Source: Gammaproteobacteria bacterium (GTDB taxonomy: Bacteria; Pseudomonadota; Gammaproteobacteria; UBA6429; Thiohalophilaceae). Taken from it: a DNA stretch of 5,191 nt. This document shows, in pieces, positions 1 to 4,795 of the stretch. Made by a program: the position numbers and the translations under genes. How positions within the stretch are numbered: the stretch's first letter is position 1; each line of letters begins with the position of its first letter. Location: assembly GCA_024639445.1 (NCBI GenBank), contig JAHEIJ010000186.1, forward strand, positions 1-5,191, written 5' to 3'. The notes under the pieces are model-generated. The model made no database searches and was not told the DNA's origin. It saw nothing but the letters and a program-made list of their open reading frames with translations.

Positions 1-1097
1 GCGTTGTAACCCAGCTGTATAAAGCCGGTTTTGGTGAAAGTTTCTCCCAACTCCGTATTGTGGTTGAAAAACCTTTTGGCGAGGACATTGAAAGCGCCAA
101 GATTCTGAACAGCCGCTTGCATGAATATTTCAGCGAAGAGCAGATTTACCGTATTGATCATTATCTTGGCAAGGAAACCGTTCAGAATCTGTTGGTTTTT
201 CGTTTCGCCAATACGTTAATTGAACCGATATGGAACCGGAATTATATCGATCACGTCCAGATCACCGTTGCGGAAGACAAGGGGATCGGTAACCGCGCGG
301 GGTATTTTGACAAAACCGGTGCCCTGCGCGATATGTTGCAAAATCATCTGATGCAGTTGATGACAGTTGTGGCGATGGAGCCTCCGGCCATGCTTTATGC
401 AGACGCTTTACGAGATGAGAAGGTCAAGGTCTTAAGATCGATTCGACCCATACCCAAGCGTGCCGTCAGCTCATATGCCTTTCGCGCCCAGTATGCGCTG
501 GGTACCGTCCATGGTGAGACTGTACCAGGCTACCAGGAAGAAAAAGCGGTGGAGAAACATTCAACTACGGAAACTTTTGTTGCTGCCAAGTTCTATATTG
601 ATAATTGGCGTTGGCGAGGTGTGCCTTTTTATTTGCGTACGGGCAAGCGCATGCCTCAACAAATGTCCGCGATTAGTATTCGTTTCAAGCATCCGCCACA
701 ACAATTGTTTCGTGAAACCCCGCTTGAGAATATTGAGCCCAACTGGATTGTCTTGTCTATTCAGCCGAATGAATGTATGCATATGGAAGTACATGCAAAG
801 CAACCAGGTTTGGATATGAACACCCGCACAGTAAAGTTGGTAGCTTCTTATCGGGAAGAAAATGAACAACCGCTTGAGGCCTATGAGACTCTATTGCTGG
901 ATGTGATTGAAGGAGATCGAAGCCTTTTCATTCGTTTTGACGAAGTGGAATGGGCCTGGCGCGTGGTGGATCCGATTTTAAGGCAATGGTCACAGGATAC
1001 GACGTTTATTCACACGTATCCTGCTGGTACCTGGGGGCCGGAAGAAACCACCCGCTTGTTTGATAGCGAAGATCATGTGTGGCGCAATGAGATCTGA
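1..1097 (+). CDS. zwf: Glucose-6-phosphate dehydrogenase, C-terminal three quarters (5' end outside window)
   Basis: This cytoplasmic enzyme oxidises glucose 6-phosphate to 6-phosphogluconolactone with NAD(P)+, the entry step of the oxidative pentose phosphate and Entner-Doudoroff routes. The frame is open from the left edge (first full codon at 3-5) and reads through LRIVVEKPFG, so the GTG at 60 is an internal valine, not a start. About 364 residues are visible. The family is usually near 490 residues, so roughly the first 125, including the Rossmann nucleotide-binding motif, are missing. The signature RIDHYLGKE lies at 150-176 (visible residues 50-58), carrying the Asp-His pair that binds substrate. 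DMLQNHLMQ carries the catalytic-base histidine at 345-347. The C-terminal substrate domain follows, with RTGKRM and EAYETLLLDVIEGD, and ends in the typical WRVVDPIL segment. No frameshift is visible. It stops 7 nt before pgl, and the two are very probably co-transcribed. Confidence 0.97.
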   Translation, partial: VVTQLYKAGFGESFSQLRIVVEKPFGEDIESAKILNSRLHEYFSEEQIYRIDHYLGKETVQNLLVFRFANTLIEPIWNRNYIDHVQITVAEDKGIGNRAGYFDKTGALRDMLQNHLMQLMTVVAMEPPAMLYADALRDEKVKVLRSIRPIPKRAVSSYAFRAQYALGTVHGETVPGYQEEKAVEKHSTTETFVAAKFYIDNWRWRGVPFYLRTGKRMPQQMSAISIRFKHPPQQLFRETPLENIEPNWIVLSIQPNECMHMEVHAKQPGLDMNTRTVKLVASYREENEQPLEAYETLLLDVIEGDRSLFIRFDEVEWAWRVVDPILRQWSQDTTFIHTYPAGTWGPEETTRLFDSEDHVWRNEI

Positions 1098-1104
1098 TTA
1101 GCCC

Positions 1105-1794
1105 ATGAGACAGATCCGCCGGTGGCATAATTATCCTGACAGTGATGCCTTGAAACAGGATGTTATACAAAATATTTCTGATTTTGCTCAACAAACTCTT
1201 TCGACCCATGCTTGTTTTCGAATGGTGCTTGCCGGTGGTGGTACGCCAAAGGCTGTTTATCACGGATTACGAAATATCAAGACCGACTGGTCAGGCTGGC
1301 ATATTTATTTTGGCGACGAGCGTTGCCTCCCTGTTGGGGCGGCGGAACGTAATGACACTATGGCGCAGCAAAGCTGGTTAAGTCATGTTGCAATTCCTCC
1401 GGAACAAATTCATACCATTCCGGCGGAGCTGGGTGCTGTAGAAGGTGCAAATACTTATATGAGTATCCTCAAGGGTACTGGTAACTTTGACCTCGTTTTG
1501 TTGGGCCTGGGCGAAGATGGTCACACCGCCAGTTTGTTTCCCGGTCATAACTTAGGGAATGACGCGGGTGCGCCAGATGTATTGGTAGTGAACGATGCGC
1601 CGAAGCCACCATCGGAACGTATTAGCCTAAGCGCTAACAGGTTAAGCCAGGCCAGGCAAGTGTGGTTTCTGGTAACCGGGGAGGCAAAACGATCGGCGAT
1701 TAAAAAATGGCAACTTGAAAAAATGATACCGGCTGAGTCAATTTGTCCAACACATGGTGTAGATATTTATACAGATCTTGAACGTGAGGGATGA
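1105..1794 (+). CDS. pgl: 6-phosphogluconolactonase (DevB/Pgl type)
   Basis: This enzyme hydrolyses 6-phosphogluconolactone, the product of the upstream zwf enzyme, to 6-phosphogluconate in the cytoplasm. The 229 residues match the usual length of about 230-250. Conserved blocks appear in family order: LAGGGTPK (residues 42-49, phosphate-binding loop), WHIYFGDER (65-73), ERNDTM (81-86), and GLGEDGHTASLFPG (134-147), whose His140 corresponds to the catalytic histidine of the family. The tail VWFLVTGEAKRSAI (186-199) is also typical. The ATG lies only 7 nt after the zwf stop, and no good Shine-Dalgarno is visible just upstream, so translation is probably coupled to zwf. No eda or edd follows: a 319-nt gap and an unrelated ATPase gene come next, so the visible operon ends here. 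The fold is shared with glucosamine-6-phosphate deaminases, but the EDGHTAS motif and the zwf context support the lactonase assignment. Confidence 0.96.
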   Translation: MRQIRRWHNYPDSDALKQDVIQNISDFAQQTLSTHACFRMVLAGGGTPKAVYHGLRNIKTDWSGWHIYFGDERCLPVGAAERNDTMAQQSWLSHVAIPPEQIHTIPAELGAVEGANTYMSILKGTGNFDLVLLGLGEDGHTASLFPGHNLGNDAGAPDVLVVNDAPKPPSERISLSANRLSQARQVWFLVTGEAKRSAIKKWQLEKMIPAESICPTHGVDIYTDLEREG

Positions 1795-1879
1795 ACCAAG
1801 TGTCAGGAAGTTAGTGTTTTTGCCGTAATTATTTATTGTTTCCTTATCCCACCCGATCCGATGAATAGAGTCCATTAAT

Positions 1880-1899
1880 ATTCATTTGAATCAATGAAT
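1880..1899. repeat. Inverted repeat ATTCATT-6-AATGAAT
   Basis: Perfect 7-bp arms at 1880-1886 and 1893-1899 surround a 6-nt spacer. Flanking TTAA sequences extend the symmetry if a one-base bulge is allowed. It lies about 90 nt upstream of the candidate promoter of the ATPase gene. It could be a regulator site or simply AT-rich symmetry. There is no T-tract, so it is not a terminator for pgl. Confidence 0.3.
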
Positions 1900-1915
1900 T
1901 AATCATGTCTTTCGA

Positions 1916-1972
1916 AGAAAATTTTCTATCCAAAAATAGAAGATGAGCAATGCGTCCAGGAAAATAATTTTC
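1916..1972. promoter_or_regulatory. Pair of GAAAAT/ATTTTC palindromes, possible operators
   Basis: AGAAAATTTTCT (1916-1927) is a perfect 12-bp palindrome. GAAAATAATTTTC (1960-1972) is a second palindrome with the same half-site and a central A. Both continue into a similar TTCTA-type tail, and their centres are about 44-45 bp apart, roughly four helical turns. The second overlaps the proposed -35 element at 1971-1976. This is how a repressor with two sites could be arranged, but such palindromes are not rare in AT-rich DNA, so the operator role is inference. Confidence 0.3.
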
Positions 1973-1999
1973 TACATCTAAAGTGGTTAGCCTTATAAA
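1971..1999 (+). promoter_or_regulatory. Candidate sigma70 promoter of the ExeA-FHA gene
   Basis: TCTACA (1971-1976) matches four of six bases of the -35 consensus and TATAAA (1994-1999) five of six of the -10, with a 17-bp spacer. Transcription would start near 2006, leaving a leader of about 108 nt to the ATG at 2114. A palindrome at 1960-1972 overlaps the -35 element. Confidence 0.4.
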
Positions 2000-2113
2000 G
2001 AAAAGCTACAAAACGTGACGGCTTACTATTTTTCCGAAATAGAGGTGTTTTAGGATTCAAGTTTGAATTCTCGGTCAGGGCAGATACGAAAAAAGCATTA
2101 TAAGCCAGATATC

Positions 2114-3340
2114 ATGTACCGCGACTTTTTCAAACTGGACGATTATCCTTTTCGCCTCACGGCCGATGCGCGCTACTTTTTCATGGGAGATGGGCATAGT
2201 CGCGCAACGGCTTATTTGAATTATCTTTTCCATGTGCGAGATGGAATTGGGGTAATCACTGGAGATCCTGGAGTTGGCAAGTCAGTGGTGCTGGAACATG
2301 TTCTGGCTGACTTGCAGGATGATGTCGCCTTAGCCCGAATCCAGCAAACGCAATTAACAGCATCAGAGTTTTTGCTCGCAGTTTGCTTAAAGTATGGACT
2401 CAATCCTGACTCCAGTAATAAAGCGAAATTATCTGAAGCACTATATCGATTTTGTCGTAAAACGCATTTCAGTGGCAAGTTTGTGTTGTTGGTCGTAGAT
2501 GAGGCCCAGCGACTTAAGCCTCAGGTTCTCGAAGAGATACGTATGCTGGCGAATATGGAGAAGAATGGGCGCAAACTTATGCATGTCGTGTTGTGTGGCC
2601 AATTGGAACTGAATTTGTTACATAGCCCTCAACAGAAAGATGCTCTGTCTCAACAGATTCGCCTCAGTTGCCATATTGAGCCCTTAACACAAGAAGAGGT
2701 CAGTCGCTATATCGAGTATCGTTTGTGGATTGCCGGTGGTGAGCATACGGTTGAATTTTCGACTGAGCTATTGCCACTTATTATGTGTTTTACCGGTGGA
2801 ATACCCCGCTTGATTAATGTTTTATGCGATATGACCCTTATTTCAGCTTGTATATCAAATAACCGGTTTGTTGATGAGAAAGCCATGCAGGCGGCGATCC
2901 GCAAACTTGAATGGCCACCTTATGTTGAGCGTACAGGTAATTTACCGAAAGAATGTTTATTACCCCGGCCCGGCCCGGCTAGAAATGAAAATAAACCTCG
3001 GCTTTCTGTATATGTCCATGGACACGTAATTTCTGAATACAGCCTGGATAAAGAGCGCATGCAAATCGGAAGGGGAACAACACAGGATATTCGCCTGAAG
3101 GGGCGCAAGACAAGTCGTCATCATGCACAGATTGTAAACATAGATGGTAAATATTACTTGCAGGATATGAATAGTACTAATGGTACTTATATCAATAAAC
3201 AAATGATTAACTGGCATTCGTTAGATAATGGTGATCGTTTTCACATCGCTGACTATGTTCTGATATATCATGAAAGCGATGCGCCACAGTTAATCAGCAT
3301 ATCTGGGGAAATTAAATCCTTATCAAGAACTGAAAATTGA
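2114..3340 (+). CDS. ExeA/MshM-family AAA ATPase with C-terminal FHA domain
   Basis: This is a 408-residue two-domain protein with no signal peptide or membrane segment. Residues 1-10 (MYRDFFKLDD) and the following YPFRLTAD match the typical ExeA start, which is why I chose this ATG. An in-frame TTG at 2063 has a better Shine-Dalgarno (AGGA, 2052-2055) and would add 17 charged residues. The ATPase part shows Walker A GDPGVGKS (50-57), Walker B LLVVDEAQ (125-132), the sensor-like VVLCGQLEL (158-166) and the sensor-2 motif GGIPRLINVLCD (228-239). A Pro-rich linker PRPGPA (284-289) follows. The FHA domain (about 314-386) keeps IGRG, SRHHA and DMNSTNGTY, including the Arg, Ser, His and Asn that bind phosphothreonine. 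Classical ExeA carries a peptidoglycan-binding domain at this end and works in type II secretion; no secretion genes are next to this one. The likely role is a phosphorylation-responsive assembly ATPase; its partner is unknown. Confidence 0.9.
   Translation: MYRDFFKLDDYPFRLTADARYFFMGDGHSRATAYLNYLFHVRDGIGVITGDPGVGKSVVLEHVLADLQDDVALARIQQTQLTASEFLLAVCLKYGLNPDSSNKAKLSEALYRFCRKTHFSGKFVLLVVDEAQRLKPQVLEEIRMLANMEKNGRKLMHVVLCGQLELNLLHSPQQKDALSQQIRLSCHIEPLTQEEVSRYIEYRLWIAGGEHTVEFSTELLPLIMCFTGGIPRLINVLCDMTLISACISNNRFVDEKAMQAAIRKLEWPPYVERTGNLPKECLLPRPGPARNENKPRLSVYVHGHVISEYSLDKERMQIGRGTTQDIRLKGRKTSRHHAQIVNIDGKYYLQDMNSTNGTYINKQMINWHSLDNGDRFHIADYVLIYHESDAPQLISISGEIKSLSRTEN
2964..2978 (+). repeat. Tandem pentanucleotide (CCCGG)3 in the ATPase-FHA linker
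   Basis: Three perfect tandem copies of CCCGG form a sharp GC-rich island in an AT-rich gene. They encode the Pro-rich linker PRPGPA between the AAA and FHA domains. Because the unit is not a multiple of three, gain or loss of a copy would shift the frame and detach the FHA domain while leaving the ATPase intact. Three copies is short for a phase-variable tract, so this is only a possibility. Confidence 0.6.
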
Positions 3341-3658
3341 AATATTTTTACGATTGGCTACTGAGCCATTTCTTGATCTGTTTCATGTTCTGCCGATAAG
3401 CAGACACAATCATTACGCTTATGCGACTCTGATCCGTTTATCATCAGGCGAGTATTGATATCCGACATACATGATTGGAACAATATTGTATCCTGTTTAG
3501 GATTGCTGGAATATGCTCAGGTTTTGTCGACGTTAGTAATGTTGCTGTCAACCGGGTTAATTTTATTATCTTTATATATGGGATGTATGGCTGTTAATTG
3601 GCATGCATAAAATGAACTCATCGACAGGCTGATTATTTTTTCTGAGTGGAGAGAGTAA
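3341..3658 (+). other. Intergenic region between ExeA-FHA gene and DUF3185 gene
   Basis: These 318 nt hold no confident gene. A short hairpin followed by a T-rich stretch (3355-3374) may end the ATPase transcript. Other symmetry includes TCTGC/GCAGA arms at 3389-3393/3400-3404 and the 10-bp palindrome ACAATATTGT at 3480-3489. A reading frame is open from 3377 to the TAA at 3608-3610 and encodes a hydrophobic C-terminal stretch. Possible starts are TTG 3455 (51 residues) or ATG 3539 (23 residues); there is no recognisable family. A weak promoter for the next gene could be TTGCTG (3542-3547) with TATTAT (3564-3569), a 16-bp spacer. Confidence 0.45.
3355..3374 (+). terminator. Weak hairpin plus T-rich tail after the ExeA-FHA gene
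   Basis: TGGCT (3355-3359) and AGCCA (3364-3368) form a 5-bp stem with a 4-nt loop, followed directly by TTTCTT. It lies 14 nt after the stop codon, the right place for an intrinsic terminator. The stem is short and the T-tract interrupted, so efficiency would be modest. Confidence 0.35.
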
Positions 3659-3859
3659 ATGAAGAATAAATTGATTAGTCTCGCTTTACTTGTGGTTGGT
3701 GTTGGACTGTTGTATTGGGGCTATAGTGAATCCGAGTCAGTGACGTCACAGGTATCAGTAGCCTTTTCCGGTTCGCCACTAGACAGAGTCATGTATAAAT
3801 ATATTGGTGGTGCTGTGGCGCTGGCAATAGGGTCATATCTTTTTTTTAGAAAGCACTAA
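3659..3859 (+). CDS. DUF3185 family small membrane protein
   Basis: This 66-residue protein has two hydrophobic segments, about residues 5-21 (ISLALLVVGVGLLYWGY) and 48-63 (KYIGGAVALAIGSYLF). A short Ser-rich stretch separates them: SESVTSQVSVAFSGSPLDR. This layout, with the S..S..VS.AFSGSP.D pattern between two helices and a charged RKH end, is what I know of the DUF3185 family. These are small inner-membrane proteins of proteobacteria with no established function. The ATG is preceded by a good Shine-Dalgarno (GGAGAG, 3648-3653) at 5 nt. The length fits the family. The gene stands alone, with gaps of more than 300 nt on both sides, so it is probably transcribed by itself. Family assignment is from memory of the pattern. 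Confidence 0.82.
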   Translation: MKNKLISLALLVVGVGLLYWGYSESESVTSQVSVAFSGSPLDRVMYKYIGGAVALAIGSYLFFRKH

Positions 3860-4135
3860 TTGTTGATCTTGTAGTAAGAAAATAAGCCAATAGTATGATA
3901 CTGGTTGTCATGATTGTGTGGGGCATTTGAATATAATTAAATGGTGATGCCTTACCGTTGTTTGTTGATGTAATAACCTCAAAGTTTAATATCAACCCAA
4001 TAAAATCTCTGCTAATGGATTTTTCTCTTGAATAAATTTATATAATTCTGGAAGTGGTCTAAATAGTTCTCGTATTAATGACAGGTTTTCAATGGCTTAG
4101 CAGTTTTAATTATATGTGCTCTCGCGCAGGAAAAG

Positions 4136-4144
4136 TGCTATAAA
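4136..4144 (+). promoter_or_regulatory. Candidate extended -10 promoter of the PilZ gene
   Basis: TGCTATAAA fits the extended -10 pattern TGnTATAAT with one mismatch. No clear -35 is seen at the proper distance, which extended -10 promoters tolerate. Transcription would start near 4151, giving a compact leader of about 25 nt that contains the strong ribosome binding site. Confidence 0.42.
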
Positions 4145-4164
4145 TAGTAATAGTTTTATATAAC

Positions 4165-4170
4165 AGGAGG
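4165..4170 (+). promoter_or_regulatory. Strong Shine-Dalgarno that decides the PilZ start
   Basis: AGGAGG is a near-perfect Shine-Dalgarno ending 5 nt before the ATG at 4176. The in-frame GTG at 4170 begins inside this element and so cannot be served by it. This makes 4176 the start. Confidence 0.85.
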
Positions 4171-4175
4171 TGTGC

Positions 4176-4484
4176 ATGATTGAACGACGTTTACATAAAC
4201 GCGAGTTGGTCAATGCTCCAGTACGTTTGTATCATCCTGTTTTAGGAACAATGACAGGTGAAATCCGGGATCTCTCTAAAGGGGGCATGTATATACTGCT
4301 GGATGAAGTTCCTGAACAGCACGCAGGCAAATGTGATGGTAAGCTACATTGCACTTTAGTGAATATAGATGTGCTTTTTTATATGGAATGTGTTCGCATC
4401 ACAGATGATGGCGTAGTACTCGTTCATATCGAAGAAGATGCCGAAATACCTGCAGTACATGCTGGAATGCAACCTGCATTTTAA
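4176..4484 (+). CDS. Stand-alone PilZ domain protein (probable c-di-GMP receptor)
   Basis: This 102-residue cytoplasmic protein consists of little more than one PilZ domain. Both binding motifs are intact: RLHKR (RxxxR, residues 5-9, inside ERRLHKRE) and DLSKGG (D/NxSxxG, residues 32-37), separated by a beta-rich segment as in the family. PilZ domains bind cyclic di-GMP and pass the signal to partners controlling motility, pili, secretion or polysaccharide; which partner applies here cannot be seen. The middle (about residues 48-80) is less typical but continues as alternating hydrophobic strands ending in VLVHIEEDAEI. The start is set by the AGGAGG at 4165-4170. The TAA stop lies within the left arm of a 13-bp inverted repeat, and a hairpin terminator follows 36 nt later. 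The gene is probably monocistronic. Confidence 0.87.
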   Translation: MIERRLHKRELVNAPVRLYHPVLGTMTGEIRDLSKGGMYILLDEVPEQHAGKCDGKLHCTLVNIDVLFYMECVRITDDGVVLVHIEEDAEIPAVHAGMQPAF

Positions 4485-4583
4485 TAAAACCAGATTTTCC
4501 CCAATTAATATTTCGAAAATATCCCGACTTGCCGTCAGGCAATGCGGGATGTTTCTCTTGTGACGCAGCATGGTTTTATTAAA
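4480..4583. repeat. 104-bp segment bounded by perfect 13-bp inverted repeats
   Basis: TTTAATAAAACCA (4480-4492) is matched exactly in inverse by TGGTTTTATTAAA (4571-4583). The left arm contains the pilZ stop codon. Inside lie two further inverted repeats: ATATTT/AAATAT (4508-4513/4517-4522) and the GC-rich terminator hairpin (4521-4550). The nested symmetry resembles a small MITE or a structured 3' end. No target-site duplication is visible at the ends and no other copy occurs in this window, so an element origin is unproven. Confidence 0.55.
4521..4558 (+). terminator. Intrinsic terminator after the PilZ gene
   Basis: ATCCCG (4521-4526) pairs with CGGGAT (4545-4550), and TTGCC (4529-4533) with GGCAA (4538-4542). 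The two stems are joined by a 2x2 internal loop, with a GTCA apical loop. A T-rich tail (TTTCTCTT, 4552-4559) follows after one G. It lies 36 nt after the stop codon, the expected place. The T-tract is interrupted by C, so it may be less efficient. The AT-rich flank on the left (ATATTTTCGAAAT on the other strand) could allow weak reverse function. Confidence 0.6.
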
Positions 4584-4676
4584 TATTTTAAGACCTCAAG
4601 AGATAAGGTTACGTTTTAATATTAGGAATTAAACCCTCGGTTTGAGCTAAAATGAAGTAGGCTATGAAAAATTAAT

Positions 4677-4705
4677 TTCAGCAGACCATTCCAGGCGAAT
4701 ATAAA
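4677..4705 (+). promoter_or_regulatory. Candidate promoter of the dksA-like gene
   Basis: TATAAA (4700-4705) matches five of six bases of the -10 consensus. At a 17-bp spacer it has TTCAGC (4677-4682), only three of six for the -35. Transcription would begin near 4712 and give a leader of about 85 nt. The assignment is weak and depends mostly on the -10. Confidence 0.27.
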
Positions 4706-4761
4706 AACCGGCCAGGATTGATCCGTGATTCGATAGTCTGGAACAGATGCTGTACAAGGCT

Positions 4762-4783
4762 ATTGGTATATCAGGCAACCAAT
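4762..4783 (+). promoter_or_regulatory. Leader hairpin just before the dksA-like ribosome binding site
   Basis: ATTGGT (4762-4767) and ACCAAT (4778-4783) are perfect 6-bp arms around a 10-nt loop, ending 3 nt before the AGGTGA Shine-Dalgarno. The hairpin does not bury the ribosome binding site itself but sits where ribosomes bind. A role in translational control is possible but unproven; the stem is short and AT-containing. Confidence 0.25.
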
Positions 4784-4795
4784 GACAGGTGAACA

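Larger units (their letters stand above)
1795..2113 (+). other. Intergenic region pgl to exeA-like gene: promoter and palindrome cluster
   Basis: These 319 nt are AT-rich and hold no convincing gene. I see no clear terminator for zwf-pgl. The region contains several small inverted repeats: arms 1880-1886/1893-1899, a 12-bp palindrome at 1916-1927, arms TTCTAT/ATAGAA at 1924-1929/1936-1941, a 13-nt palindrome at 1960-1972, and a perfect 6-bp hairpin CTATTT/AAATAG at 2026-2031/2037-2042. A sigma70-like promoter at 1971-1999 would give a leader of about 100 nt to the ATG at 2114. A TTG at 2063, in frame with the ATPase gene, has an AGGA 7 nt upstream. The region is best read as the regulatory region of the downstream gene. 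Confidence 0.55.
3860..4175 (+). other. Intergenic region between DUF3185 gene and pilZ-domain gene
   Basis: These 316 nt are AT-rich and show no gene. Close after the DUF3185 stop lies AGTAT-G-ATACT (3892-3902). Further on are GGCAT/ATGCC arms (3922-3926/3947-3951) with a long 20-nt loop, and GTTGAT/ATCAAC arms (3964-3969/3991-3996) with a 21-nt loop. None is followed by a T-tract, so I see no convincing terminator. A perfect TATAAT occurs at 4041-4046 but without a recognisable -35. The most promising promoter is the extended -10 at 4136-4144, just upstream of the PilZ gene. Confidence 0.45.
4485..4795 (+). other. Intergenic region between PilZ gene and dksA-like gene
   Basis: These 311 nt hold no gene. 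The first third is the inverted-repeat segment with its terminator. Then come an AT-rich stretch with TTTAAT/ATTAAA arms (4615-4620/4628-4633) and a possible promoter at 4677-4705. Last is a leader of about 85 nt with several small hairpins, including TCTG/CAGA (4737-4740/4744-4747) and ATTGGT/ACCAAT (4762-4767/4778-4783) just before the ribosome binding site of the dksA-like gene. An alternative promoter could use TTGAGC (4642-4647), but only with a 15-bp spacer to TATGAA. Confidence 0.45.

Noticed and set aside
60..62. GTG as the start of a full zwf gene
   Set aside because: The frame is open to the left edge and the residues before it (LRIV) continue the conserved family pattern leading into VEKPFG, so it is an internal valine of a gene truncated by the window.
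460..869. Open frames of about 100 codons on both strands inside zwf
   Set aside because: They overlap a clearly conserved coding region in other frames, have no recognisable domains and no ribosome binding sites; they are shadows of zwf.
2221..3217. Minus-strand open frames inside the ExeA-FHA gene
   Set aside because: They lie opposite conserved AAA and FHA motifs and encode low-complexity, unfamiliar sequences; antisense shadows.
3480..3489. Palindrome ACAATATTGT as an operator
   Set aside because: A single 10-bp palindrome is expected several times by chance in a window of this size, and no promoter is clearly associated with it.
3922..3951. GGCAT/ATGCC arms as the terminator of the DUF3185 gene
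   Set aside because: The loop is 20 nt, the stem 5 bp, and no T-tract follows; it does not look like an intrinsic terminator.
4041..4046. Perfect TATAAT as the PilZ gene promoter
   Set aside because: No acceptable -35 lies 15-19 bp upstream and no TG extension is present; TATAAT is frequent in such AT-rich DNA. The extended -10 at 4136-4144 is better placed.
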